Shown: in pieces, positions 20,018-29,568 of the stretch
Layout of the letters: each line of letters opens with the position of its first letter
Numbering within the stretch: position 1 is the stretch's first letter
From: Prorocentrum cordatum
Lineage: Eukaryota > Sar > Dinophyceae > Prorocentrales > Prorocentraceae
Direction: 5' to 3'
DNA length: 64,000 nt
NCBI GenBank assembly: GCA_963575745.1
Contig: CAUYUJ010017649.1
Coordinates: 248,501 to 312,500, forward strand
Position numbers and translations under genes: made by a program
Notes under the pieces: model-generated
The model's input: only the letters and a program-made list of their open reading frames with translations
Database searches by the model: none
Told to the model about the DNA's origin: nothing

Positions 20018-20119
20018 TTGGTAGAGCGGAGCGGGCCGCGCAATAGCAGGCGCTGTTGCAGGGAGGCACTCAGGCGAGTGCCGGCGGTGCGCAACCAGAC
20101 GAACACGGATGCTGGGCAG

Positions 20120-21781
20120 ACTGGCGGCATCAGGAGATTTGCCGGCAGTGGAGCTGACGCATTTCGCGACTATCGTGTATGGAAGAAGTAGGCTCGGGCA
20201 TACATCATCGTGCAGCGGGCCAAGGGGACACCACCGACGGCCATGGGGCCGACGCTGTTCACGCTGCTGGACGACGTGGCGGCGCGTGCAATGGAGATCA
20301 TCGACATGGACGACCTGGAAACGGAAGGCGGCGAGCAGGTGCTGTTCGACACGCTCGACGCGCGCTTCCCGGACGTCGCGGCACATGACAGGCTCGGCGA
20401 GGCGCTCCAAGAGGTGTTCTCGCTGAAGCTGGCGAAGAATGAGGCGATGGCGGCGTACTGCGGCAGGGCCCAGGCGACGTTCGCCAAGGGCGAGGCCGAG
20501 GGGGTCGTGCTGCCAGACATGGCTCGAGGCTATCTATTGCTGCTGGGAGCGCATCTCCCACCACAATGTATGGCAGTGGTGCTCGCGGCATCGTCGAGAT
20601 CGTACAAGGAGCGGGACGTAGAATCGGCACTGAGGACGACATTCCCCAACGGTACGACCGACTTCGGCCAGCAGCAGAAGACTTACCACGCACACGTGGT
20701 TGATGACGAAGAAGATGGCCACCTGGACATCGAGACGCTGATGACTGGCCTCCAGGAGGACGAGGATGAGAACGCCATCCTGGACGAGAGCGAGGCCATC
20801 GAGATTCTGGTGACGTGGCGCGACCAGCGCAACAAGATATCCAAGGAACAGCTGGCGCGAGGGTTCGGACCAAAGAAGCCGGACATCAAAACCCTGGCGA
20901 AACGAGTGCGATGCTACAACTGCGACGAGGTCGGCCACTTCAGTCGGGATTGCAAGAAGCCGAAAAGACAGCGACGACCGCCACCCCGTGACGGCAAAGG
21001 CAAGGGCAAGGAGAAGGGCGTCAACGTGATGTACACAGTCGGGGACGATCACGACAGCTTCGAGTGCGAAATCTGCGAGGACGAGGTACAGATGGAGCTG
21101 CAGAACCACCAGGACGCTCAGTCCGATGTGGTAAACTCCGAGGACGAGATGGACGCGGTCATCAACGCTTACGAGGAGCTGGAGGAGGACGTGCAGGCCC
21201 TCATCCTGGAGTACCGGAGCCTTAGCGGTCAGAACGGCGATTCGGAGTTTCCGGAGGTACTGAATACGACAGCTCATGAGCCAGGAAACGGCGTCGTGGA
21301 CACTGGATGCGGTAAGGGAGTGATCGGCGAGGAGACCCTGGCGCAGCACAGGCAGGAGATGATGAAAGCAGGATTGGAGGTGAAAGTACTAAAGCAAGAG
21401 AAGACCACGACGTTCAAGTTTGGAAATCAGGAGACACTGTCGTCTATCTACTCGGTTGAGATGCAGTGCCGCGTTGGCGGAAGGATGTTACTCCTTCGGC
21501 TGTGCGTGGTGCCAGGCTGGACTCCCTTGCTGGTCAGCTAGCCGATGCTTAAAGCTCTCGGCGCTATCCTGGATATGGAGAGGCACGAGATTTGATTCAC
21601 CAGGATCAATGTCGCGGTGCCGCTGAAGGTCGCCGCCAGTGGTCACTACCAGCTGAACCTCTGTGAGATGAAGAACGGCGAGAATAAGAAGATTCAGACG
21701 GCAGAAGTCGATGTGATGGCAACGTCAGAGACGATCGAGCTGGAGGAGTCTGTGGAGGCTGCGGCGACTGGTTTTCGGTAG
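20120..21781 (+). pseudogene. Copia gag-protease frame with in-frame stops
   Basis: Frame +2. Gag-like helix-rich region from FRDYRVWKK upstream of 20189, interrupted by TAG at 20189-20191. It continues as ARAYIIVQRAKGTPPTAMGP and LDARFPDVAAHDRLGEALQE. A retroviral-type zinc knuckle CYNCDEVGHFSRDC (C-X2-C-X4-H-X4-C) lies at about 20912-20953, followed by a basic tail. The protease active-site triad DTG (GVVDTGCGKG) is near 21300. Protease similarity continues past TAG 21539-21541, TGA 21593-21595 and TAG 21779-21781, so these stops interrupt the domain rather than end it. Gag packages RNA and the protease cleaves the polyprotein. Three of four stops are TAG. Without readthrough no complete Gag-Pro could be made. 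Confidence 0.85.
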
Positions 21782-22974
21782 GGCCGGGTCGGAGCCCTGA
21801 GACCAGCGACGACGAGGTGGAGTCGGAGGCACTCTGGACCGTGGGAGTGACGGACATCATGAGCAGGAAGGCCAAGAAGGAGGTGGTGAAGGGTGCTAAG
21901 GCAGCGCAGGCTCGGCTAGGGATGCAACCGAAGTGTCTGGAACTGTTCTCGGAGCCGCGGCTAACGGTGGAGTTCGAGAACCTGGGCTTCCAGAACCTCG
22001 GCGCCTTTGACCTGAAGAACGGCTGGGACGCCCGACGAGCTGAAGATAGGCACCACATCCTGCATCTGATCGACGTGGAGGAGCCCGAGTTTGTCGGCAT
22101 GAGCCCTCCGTGTGGCGCCCTGTCCATTCTGCAGGATCTTACGCCGGAGTCGAGCAGAAAGGACCCAAAGGAGCATCGGAAGATGGTCAGGGAGGCAACC
22201 GGGTACCTGCGATTCTGTGTCGTGGTGCCAAAGATGCAGATCAGGAAAGGTAAGTATTTCACCATAGAAGCACCACCGAGTGCGAAGTCATGGGACTGTG
22301 CCACCGTGTGGAATCTGTGCAACGAGAAAGAGGTACACCGAGTCTCAGTGAGTGGGTGTCGAGTCGGACTTCGTGATCCTGTCACGAGCATGCTGACGTC
22401 GAAGGAGTGGTGTTTCGCAACCAACGCGGACTCACTGAAGTGGATGATGAAAGAATTGCGCTGTCGTGGGGACCACGAACATCAATGGTGCTGGGACAGC
22501 GTACAAGGCGTCAAGAGAAGTCAATATTCCGAGAGGTATCCGAAGGAGCTGAGCAAGAAGATCGCAGAGGCGATACTGTGCCAGTTAGAGGTGGACGACA
22601 TCAGGTACCACACGGAGGTGCTCTCGGTGACTGAGGACCCCGAGATCGTGAAGAGAAGAAAGCTGTCAAGCAGCGGTCTTCAGCAAATGACTCCTTTCTT
22701 CGAGCAGGAGACGGGCAGGGTGCTGAAGGAGATTTTCGAGACCAGCTGGAGCATGCCCTACGGGCCGCCCAAGTTCCTGAAGTGCGACGCTGGGAAGACC
22801 AACCTCGGGCAGGACATCATCGACTCGTTCGAGAAGCAGGGCATCGAGGTGACGGACGCGGCTGGCGAGGCTCACGAACAAGTGGGACATGCTGAACGCC
22901 ACGGTGCCTGGTTCGAGGACATTCTCAACAAAATACTGGACCAGAACATTCCGACGGACAAAGCACAGTGGTGA
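21782..22974 (+). pseudogene. Methyltransferase-like domain plus integrase remnant
   Basis: Frame +1, open from the region after the gag-pro stop to TGA at 22972-22974. Residues numbered from 21817. About 40-205 resemble a C5-cytosine methyltransferase fold: LELFSEP (motif I-like), SPPCGALS at 96-103 (motif IV Pro-Cys), FTIEAPPSAKSW at 148-159 (motif VI-like Glu), and CRVGLRDP...FATN later. Residues 291-385 are the C-terminal half of a Copia integrase: KFLKCDAGKT (Asp 324) and GHAERHGAWFED (Glu 360), spaced exactly D-35-E. The HHCC zinc module and first catalytic Asp are absent, consistent with an internal in-frame deletion between 280 and 300. Dinoflagellate retroelements carrying cytosine methyltransferases are known from the literature; whether this domain is the same family needs alignment. 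Confidence 0.7.
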
Positions 22975-25900
22975 TGGCCAAGAACGGCCTACTCTGTGCT
23001 CACGGACACTCTCCTTACCAGATTGCGCTGGGTCGGAACCCAGAGGTGCCGACCGACCTGATGCAGGAGTCGCCAAACGTGGTGGTCAACAGCGCAGCTC
23101 TGCACGACGAGCCGTTCGCCGAGATGGAGAGACGTCGCCAATGTGCTCGTCAGGCCGTGCTTGAGTATATGGACAACCGAGCTGCTCGCGTTGCTCTGGA
23201 CAGCCGACCCAGGACCGCCCGCGTATTTCAACCAGGCGGTCGTGTTGCTGTGTGGCGGCGTGGTCGAGGCATCCCGGGCAAGAAGGCACACGCCCGATGG
23301 CGAGGTTCGGCTGTCATTCTGGGACCTGTGAAGGGAAACTACTGGGTGGCCATGCCAGGCGTGGTGATCAAAGCCGCCCCTGAGCAGCTGCGCCTGGCTA
23401 CTCCTGAGGAGAAGCTGGCTGCCGAGGTCGTTCAGCCTGAGCTTCGTGCCCTGGCAAAGGAGTTCATGGACGGTCAGGGCCCGCAGAGAGGTTTCATGGA
23501 CATCACAGCGGACGAACGACCCCCTGGCAGTGAAGGTGGAGAACCGCAAGCACCAGGTCCCGATCCGGCTCCGCAGCAGGAGACAGAGGGGCCGATGCCT
23601 GAACATGGTGCGGAAGATGGCCAGGCGGAAGTCGAGACGCAGGACGAGGACGAGCAGGACACCGGCCAGGAGAAGGTCTCGGAAGAGCAGACCCAGAATA
23701 TCGTGAGACGTCGGCTCGTCGGCAAGAGGACGGTGACGGATGAGATGATAAGGCCGACCAAGGTCCACAAGCAGGAGGAGCAGATCGACAAAGAGCCGCC
23801 TCAGAAGGTACCTCGAGTCGAGGAGGAGATGGACTCCCTGGTGGTGACCGATGCGGAAGAGGACGACGAGGAGCTCAGGGTGCTGTACGTGAACCCCGAG
23901 CTAGAAGAAGAGTTTGAGGACGCTCTGTTGGCTGGAGGTCGGCGTGAAATAAATCGGAAGGACCCGAAGTGGCAGAGCACAGAAGGTGAGAAGAAGATCC
24001 TGGCAGGCGTGATGAAGGAGATGACGAATTTGATTAAGGTGAAGCAGGCTCTCGAACCACTGGACAGAGTGAAGTCAGACGAGGTACGACGGACTACGCC
24101 GGAGCGAATCGTGGGGAGCAGGATGATTCTGACCAGCAAGATCGACGACACCGAATCGGAGATCGTCAAGGCGCGCCTATGCAGTCAAGGCTACTTGGAC
24201 CCCGACCTGATGACACTGGTGCGAGAGAACAAGACGTCCTCTCCCACGCTGTCTCAGAACGGCAAGGTGGTGGCCTACCAGCTGCTGGCATCCCAGGGCT
24301 TCCAGGTCCAGATCGGCGACGTGGAAGGCGCGTTCCTGGAGGCCGATCCGATTCAGCGTGAAGGTGGTGACCTCTACTTGCGACAGCCTCGAGGCGGCCT
24401 ACCGGGGATGCACCCCGATCAGCTGCTGAAGGTGATACGACCAATCTACGGATTCAACGATGCCCCAGCTCAGTGGTGGGGAAAATTCAAGAATACAATC
24501 CTTGACTGGCTGCCGAATGGTGAAAGTGAGGGCTGGAGGCAGTCGAAACTGGACCCGTGCATGTTCTTTCTTTTCGAGGGCCGCAGGCTGTGCGGTCTCA
24601 TAGCCACGCACGTGGACGATATCCTGACTGGAGGAAAAGGTCGGAAGTATGATGCCTTTCTCAAATATCTCCGGTCAACATTTCCGTTTCCGAAGTGGAA
24701 GGTCAATGCGGGCAAGTTCTGCGGGTCAAACATCAGCCAGGATCCCAGGACCAAGGAAATCATCGTGTCCCAGAAGGAGGTCGCGGAAAGCATGAAACCT
24801 GCAGGAGTCAGACCTCGCGCCTCCCCTGGGACCCCGGCGACCGACAAGGAAATCGCGAACTTCAGGGCTATGCTTGGGAGCGGGAACTGGTTAGCGCGAG
24901 AGTCCAGGCCTGATTTAGCAGTGCAGGTATCCATGAGTCAACAATGCATGCCGAGACCAACCGTCGGGGAAGTGAGACACGGTAACACCATCGTCCGTCG
25001 AGCTAAGCAGTTTTCAAATCTCTCTTGGAGGATCAAGGCCATCCCCATTGACAGACTGAGAGTTATCATGCACGCTGACGCGTCTAATCAACATGCGTCA
25101 AAGTCAGGGACCCAGGCTGGATATGTTATTGCTGCTACGGACGAAAGGATGCTCCAAAACGAGTTGAGTTCCTGGAGTCCCCTGGTCTGGAAGAGCTACC
25201 GGTTGCGCCGCGTGACGTCGTCTACACTAGCCGCCGAAACTCAGGCTCAGATGGACGGTCTTGGGCATCTGGAATGGGTGTCTTGTCTACTGCTAGAAGG
25301 GAGTCACGGTGAGTTTTGTCTTTGTCGTCGGGCTGAATTTCTTCCTCTGCTGACCCCCATCGCCGTCACCGACTGCAAGTCGCTGTATGATCATATCGTG
25401 GGGTGCGGAAGTGCGGGGTCATGTACCGACAAACGTGTTGCTGTCGACCTAGTGATTACGAAAGAGAGTGTTCGTCGTCTTGGGTTGTGCTATCGGTGGG
25501 TACCGTCGGCCCTACAGTTGGCTGATATATTAACTAAAGATAAGGCCGAACCTGCCGATATGATGAGAGCTACGATGACGAGTGGAGAATATCAATTAGC
25601 AGACGAGCCAGCAGTAATGGCAGCAGCAGCCCGGGAACGTATCCGTCGTCAGCTACTTTCGGCTCCGACCAAGCAGGATTCCAGCTGCACGAACACAAGT
25701 AGCGATCCCAAGGGCCACGGCCGCCATGGTGAAATTCGAGAGTCAGCTGTCAGAGGACGAGGTAAGGAGCCTCTTCGAGAGCATACAAGTGGAACCAGTA
25801 CGTCACTCAGGGACGACGTGCAAGGTGGTGACCAACCTCCGCACGCTCGGCGAGTGCGACGATCGCAACAACAGGACGAAGATCACACTGACGTGGAGCA

Positions 25901-26372
25901 AGGGAACCGGAAATATTGCGATCAGGACGGCGGCAGTGGTCGAGGACGCCGCGCTGACCCTCACGAGCACGTTGGACGCAGCATACGCAGCCATCCTGAA
26001 GGACAAGGAACCGCAGGTGCTGGACGGCATGAACGACGTGATCTCAAGTCTGAGGCTACCGCCAGCCCACGGGTACGAGAGTCCAGGAGCGTCCGATTCG
26101 GAGACGTGGAGTGTTATCTCTTCGAAGCTGCCGGACAGCCTGGAGTTCAGGACTGCAATCGAGAACCTGTGCGAGTGGGGGAACCAGGAGCTCCAGGAGT
26201 TCGAGGACCAGCGGCTGAAGTTCATCAAGATAATGATCAAGGAGTTCAAGGCCCCGTCGGACTACCTCCTCGAGACCGTGCCCGAAGGGGAGGAGGGCAT
26301 GGACACGCAGAGCGAGGCCGGAGAGGCCGGAGCGTATGTCGATCGACAGCGGCCAGGCCGCTAGTCTCTTGA
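22968..26372 (+). CDS. Copia pol: integrase tail, reverse transcriptase, RNase H
   Basis: Frame +3 takes over from the preceding frame within a 7-bp overlap, so a small indel broke pol here. It begins with the integrase tail (GLLCAHGHSPYQIALGRNPE) and an integrase C-terminal barrel-like segment (FQPGGRVAVWRRGRG). An acidic linker follows to about 23950. The reverse transcriptase includes KARLCSQGYLDPD, VQIGDVEGAFLEADPIQ, IYGFNDAPAQWW and the catalytic HVDDIL near 24610. RNase H includes HADASN near 25075, TLAAETQAQMDG, AVTDCKSLYD and the Copia-typical LQLADILTKDKA. The conserved protein should end soon after 25670; the frame nevertheless stays open to 26372 and its last 215 codons are arginine/glycine-rich shadows of the overlapping ORF at 25726. 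RT and RNase H themselves look intact. Confidence 0.9.
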   Translation: MVMAKNGLLCAHGHSPYQIALGRNPEVPTDLMQESPNVVVNSAALHDEPFAEMERRRQCARQAVLEYMDNRAARVALDSRPRTARVFQPGGRVAVWRRGRGIPGKKAHARWRGSAVILGPVKGNYWVAMPGVVIKAAPEQLRLATPEEKLAAEVVQPELRALAKEFMDGQGPQRGFMDITADERPPGSEGGEPQAPGPDPAPQQETEGPMPEHGAEDGQAEVETQDEDEQDTGQEKVSEEQTQNIVRRRLVGKRTVTDEMIRPTKVHKQEEQIDKEPPQKVPRVEEEMDSLVVTDAEEDDEELRVLYVNPELEEEFEDALLAGGRREINRKDPKWQSTEGEKKILAGVMKEMTNLIKVKQALEPLDRVKSDEVRRTTPERIVGSRMILTSKIDDTESEIVKARLCSQGYLDPDLMTLVRENKTSSPTLSQNGKVVAYQLLASQGFQVQIGDVEGAFLEADPIQREGGDLYLRQPRGGLPGMHPDQLLKVIRPIYGFNDAPAQWWGKFKNTILDWLPNGESEGWRQSKLDPCMFFLFEGRRLCGLIATHVDDILTGGKGRKYDAFLKYLRSTFPFPKWKVNAGKFCGSNISQDPRTKEIIVSQKEVAESMKPAGVRPRASPGTPATDKEIANFRAMLGSGNWLARESRPDLAVQVSMSQQCMPRPTVGEVRHGNTIVRRAKQFSNLSWRIKAIPIDRLRVIMHADASNQHASKSGTQAGYVIAATDERMLQNELSSWSPLVWKSYRLRRVTSSTLAAETQAQMDGLGHLEWVSCLLLEGSHGEFCLCRRAEFLPLLTPIAVTDCKSLYDHIVGCGSAGSCTDKRVAVDLVITKESVRRLGLCYRWVPSALQLADILTKDKAEPADMMRATMTSGEYQLADEPAVMAAAARERIRRQLLSAPTKQDSSCTNTSSDPKGHGRHGEIRESAVRGRGKEPLREHTSGTSTSLRDDVQGGDQPPHARRVRRSQQQDEDHTDVEQGNRKYCDQDGGSGRGRRADPHEHVGRSIRSHPEGQGTAGAGRHERRDLKSEATASPRVRESRSVRFGDVECYLFEAAGQPGVQDCNREPVRVGEPGAPGVRGPAAEVHQDNDQGVQGPVGLPPRDRARRGGGHGHAERGRRGRSVCRSTAARPLVS
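25726..26364 (+). CDS. Extra Copia ORF downstream of pol (212 residues, unknown)
   Basis: Starts in GCCGCCATGG, an excellent initiation context, in frame +1, and ends with TAG before the 3' LTR. The sequence looks protein-like: MVKFESQLSEDEVRSLFESI, LTLTSTLDAAYAAILKDKE, LEFRTAIENLCEWGNQELQE and RLKFIKIMIKEFKAPSDYLL, with an acidic C-terminus. Mostly predicted alpha-helical; no transmembrane segment and no family recognised. Copia elements normally encode one polyprotein. A separate 3' ORF could be an accessory protein expressed from a spliced or trans-spliced RNA, or a captured host exon. It overlaps the open pol frame for its full length, and composition favours this frame as the real one. 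Confidence 0.7.
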   Translation: MVKFESQLSEDEVRSLFESIQVEPVRHSGTTCKVVTNLRTLGECDDRNNRTKITLTWSKGTGNIAIRTAAVVEDAALTLTSTLDAAYAAILKDKEPQVLDGMNDVISSLRLPPAHGYESPGASDSETWSVISSKLPDSLEFRTAIENLCEWGNQELQEFEDQRLKFIKIMIKEFKAPSDYLLETVPEGEEGMDTQSEAGEAGAYVDRQRPGR

Positions 26373-26456
26373 GCCGAGGAGTGATGAGATGTGCGAGGAC
26401 TTCTGAGGCCGCCAGGGCCAACAGCCTCAATGACGCACGTTTTTGTTTTTGATCAG

Positions 26457-26643
26457 TGCTGATCGTAGTGACTGTGTGTAGTCACGTGCGGCCCTAGTGG
26501 GCCCCCTCTGGTTAACCTCTGAAGTATTGGAGGCCCAGCTGGGCCTGGATGTGCACTGTGCGTGTTGAGTCTGTGACGCAGCATTTGGCTTGCCTCTGGT
26601 GAGGAAAGGTGGGGCGGGGGCCCCATTCTCGAAGCCATCTGCA
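26457..26643 (+). repeat. 3' LTR of the Copia element
   Basis: 187 bp, identical to 19831-20017 except one base, followed by target duplication ATGCT. Confidence 0.95.
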
Positions 26644-26650
26644 ATGCTGC

Positions 26651-26718
<68 letters not shown>

Positions 26719-26728
26719 GTGATGATTG

Positions 26729-26790
<62 letters not shown>

Positions 26791-26910
26791 CTGATGCTGA
26801 TGCTGATGCTGATGCTGATGCTGATGCTGATGATGATGCTGCTGATGATGGTGATGATGATGATAATGATGATGCTGCTGCTGCTGCTGATGATGATGAT
26901 GATGACAGGA
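26644..26910. repeat. (ATG)n/(CTG)n microsatellite
   Basis: Long ATG run with TGATTG and GCTGAT interruptions. It continues the GAT microsatellite found at 19792-19830 on the other side of the Copia insertion. Methionine or histidine frames here are artefacts. Confidence 0.95.
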
Positions 26911-27015
26911 GGTGGGGGGGCAGCGAGAGGAACGCGGGGCGCTGTCTCCCCAAAACAAAGACCCAACACCACAAGATGGTTGGGAACAAAAAACACATTC
27001 TGGAATTGTCCGGCA
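26911..27015 (+). repeat. Junction motif J, copy 2
   Basis: GCGGGGCGCTGTCTCCCCAA, ACAAAGACCCAACACCACAA and GATGGTTGGGAAC match 32341-32450 directly and 17396-17530 inverted. Confidence 0.8.
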
Positions 27016-28140
27016 GTCTCCAGGGGGAAAGCTGCGGCGGGGGGTGGGCTGTCGGCGTGCAGGTCAGGATTTGCGGGCGGCGGGGGCGGGCGACGGGCGA
27101 GATCGATTTTTGAATGCACCTCGTAAGGAAGCCTGCTTGACAACGGAGGTTGTTGAGTACTGGGGTGTGTTGGGGACGGAGGCGGTAAAGTACTGGGTGA
27201 TGCGTTGGAGACGGAGGCTGCGGAGTTCTGGGCTGCGCGTAGGAGACGGATCCGTACGGAGGCCGTGGAGTACTGGGCGCTGCGTTTGAAACGGGGGCTG
27301 TTGAGTACAGGGTGTGACGTTGGAAAAGCCAACGGGTCATGCGAGACGTCGGAAGCGCGCGTCGGGCAAAAAGAAGCCGTCTTGAAAACGGAACCTGTGG
27401 AATACTGCTTGGTGTTGCAGACGGAGCACTGGGTGTTGCGCTGGAGAGGCATGCTGTTGAGTACTGGGTGTTGTGTTGAACACGAAGCACGTGGGGCGGC
27501 CGGCGGGGGGCGGGCGGCGGGCGCGCGGATCTGGATGTTGATAAAAGGCCTCAGGAAGTTCACTTGTAGAGGGATGCGGTTGAGTACAAGGTGTTGTGTA
27601 GGAGACGGTGGTTCACTTGAGTACTGGGTGTTGTGTTGGAGACGGGTTCTGTTAAGTACTGGGTGTTGCGTTGAGCACGGAAGCGCGGCGGGCGGGCGGG
27701 CGGGGGGCGGGCGGCGGGCGGATCGGGATGCAAATGCAACTCCCAAATGAATTCTCTCTTGCAGCGGGATGCTGTTCAATACTGAGTGTTGTAATTACCG
27801 GAGACGGAAACTGTTGATTATTGGGTGTTGTGTTGTACACGGATGCTGTTGAGCACTGATAGCTGTTTTGAGCACGGAAGCAGAGCGGACGGGAGGCAGG
27901 CTGAGGGCGGCGGGCCGGCGGCGGGCGGGCAAGTCGACATGTTAAAAGAGCTCCACAGGATTCTCTCTTGCAGCGGGATGCTGTTAACAACTGGGAATTG
28001 GAGACGGAGGCTGTTGAGTACTGAGGCTGTATTGTGTTGGAACCGGACGCACTTGAGTAATTGGTGCCGCGTTGAACACGGAAGTGCGGCAAGCGGGCGG
28101 CGGGGGGCGGGCGGGCGGATCGGGATTTTCATAAAACTGT
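27016..28140 (+). repeat. Satellite family B, block 1
   Basis: Subunits of about 35-36 bp (GAGTACTGGGTGTTG, GTTGGAGACGGAGGC) are organised into longer units. These also contain GAACACGGAAGCACGGCGGG, GGGCGGATCGGGAT and TTCTCTCTTGCAGCGGGATG. The same composite unit is found at 30300-31045. Confidence 0.85.
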
Positions 28141-28343
28141 AAGTGGTTCACAACCAACCCGTTGTTAGGCCCTCGTTTTTAAGAGACAGTCTCCGCATTC
28201 TCCTCCTCCTCCTCTCCTCCTCCTCCTCCTCCTCCTCCTCCTCCTCCTCCCCCCTCCTCCCATCCCTGCCTCTGCCCTCTGCATGTCCTCGTCGTCATCG
28301 TCATCGTTCCAGCACTGCGCTTCGCGGCCCCATATGGAGCTCC
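28141..28343 (-). repeat. Junction motif J, inverted copy 3, with (TCC)n
   Basis: GGCCCTCGTTTTTAAGAGAC and AGTCTCCGCATTCTCC, then (TCC)n, a short GTC/ATC stretch, and the start of a satellite A unit (GCGCTTCGCGGCCCCATATG). Confidence 0.75.
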
Positions 28344-28351
28344 ACCTGAGC

Positions 28352-29568
28352 GCCCCAAGCAGTGCGGGCCGTAGCCCTGGGCCCCGCCCCTCTCTGGCGG
28401 GCCCTCGCGCAAGCGACCTGCCAGGGCAGCCTTGGCTACGGCGGCCACGGCGGCGGCGGCGTTCTTTGCCTTGGCGGCGGCTGGCGAGGAGTCTGGTCAT
28501 TGCAGCGGCGCCGACGACGTCAGCGAGACCGCTCAGGGCCCCAAGACGACCAAGCAGAAGATCGTTTTCCTGTTGTCGGCGGCCTCTGGGGCCATCTCGA
28601 GCGACGCGGGCCGCCCGAGTGAGAGGGAAGAAGGCGCCATCTGTGAGTGGGGCATGCGCTGGCTCTGCTTCTGTTGGCCTTGGGGGCCTCCAGTGTGGAC
28701 CTCCTGCGGGCCGCGCTGCTGACGCCCCTTTTGGCTCTGGCTCGGTGGTGGAAATGGCTGTCGTGAGGCCCGTGGGCCCTCCGATTGCCGCGGGCCCCCT
28801 TTCGGAGGCCGCTGTCGGCATGAAGAACGGGAATCGTGCCGCTGCCTCGTGCAGCGAGGGCGGGATCCGCAGCCACGGGGGGGTGGTAGGAGAGGAGCTC
28901 GGCGAGCACCCGAAGGCCGCCCCCCAGGTCCCTTGCTACCTCCTGAGGGCCCCGCTGCAGTAGCCCCTCTGGATGGCCCAGCCCTGACTGCTGCGCAAAG
29001 CAGCCAGCAGCCTCTGTCTGCTGTTGCGGTGCACCTCTGCGGGCCAGGTCTCTCGCCGTCTGCCGAGAGCCTGCATTCCAGCAGCCAGGTCCCGTCGCAG
29101 TGCGGCCGTCTTTTCGCCCGCCGCTCGAGGTCGCCCGAACACTCACGGTCGGTGGCCTTCGGCAGCCCCCCTGGGCCCTCTGCCGCCGCGTCCTTCGCGG
29201 GTGACGGCACTGGGGTCCCTGGGGTGGCCAGTGGCGGACACCATCTGGCCACTGTCAATGGGTACCGCATTTGCACCAGGTGCCATTGCTACGCTCGTGT
29301 CGTCGGTGGCAAGCACCGTGGGTTGGCGGCAGCGGAGTGCAAGCTCCCCAACAGCGCCCGAGGCTTGCAGCATCGCCTCGAGAAGGTCCAAAGGATCAGG
29401 ATCGGGCTGCCGCCGAAAGAGGCGCAACCAAGGGCGCAGGGAACGGCGGTGTGGCGGTGGGTTGGCCCTTTGGCCGCTCGCTCCGTTGCCACGCCGCTCC
29501 CCGACCCCAAGCTTTCGCCAGCCGCCTGTGCCCGCGGCCGCCAGCATGGCGGCTGCTCTGACCTGAGC
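28352..29568 (+). mobile_element. LINE-like fragment inserted in satellite A
   Basis: The satellite A unit is interrupted between 28351 and 29569, and the 8-mer ACCTGAGC stands at both edges (28344-28351 and 29561-29568), as in a target duplication. Near 29245-29420 the plus strand encodes a segment like the cysteine/histidine C-terminus of dinoflagellate LINE ORF2: HHLATVNGYRICTRCHCYAR, RGLAAAECKLPNS and RGLQHRLEKVQRIRIGLPP. No reverse transcriptase motif is left. The rest of the insert has only compositional frames. The assignment rests on this C-terminal motif and is moderate. Confidence 0.55.

Larger units (their letters stand above)
19831..26643 (+). mobile_element. Full-length Copia-type (Ty1) LTR retrotransposon
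   Basis: The element is bounded by two 187-bp direct terminal repeats beginning TGCTGATCG and ending CATCTGCA (canonical TG...CA), with one mismatch (19899 A versus 26525 T). The flanks carry a perfect 5-bp target duplication ATGCT (19826-19830, 26644-26648), inside a (GAT/ATG)n microsatellite. Internal order: Gag with CCHC knuckle, retropepsin-like protease, a methyltransferase-like domain, integrase remnant, reverse transcriptase, RNase H, then an extra ORF. Integrase before RT places it in Copia/Ty1. LTR near-identity argues recent insertion, yet the coding part is damaged (stops in gag-pro, missing integrase N-terminal half, frame change before RT), so it was probably mobilised by proteins made elsewhere. 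No purine tract precedes the 3' LTR; the sequence there is T-rich. Confidence 0.95.

Noticed and set aside
20018-20045. TTGGTAGAGC after the 5' LTR as a primer-binding site
   Set aside because: It resembles the sense of a t-RNA D-arm, not a complement to a tRNA, so no primer can be assigned.
25726-26372. C-terminal 215 codons of the pol frame as part of the RT/RNase H protein
   Set aside because: Composition is Arg/Gly/Glu-rich out-of-frame text of the overlapping 212-codon ORF, beyond the conserved end of Copia RNase H.
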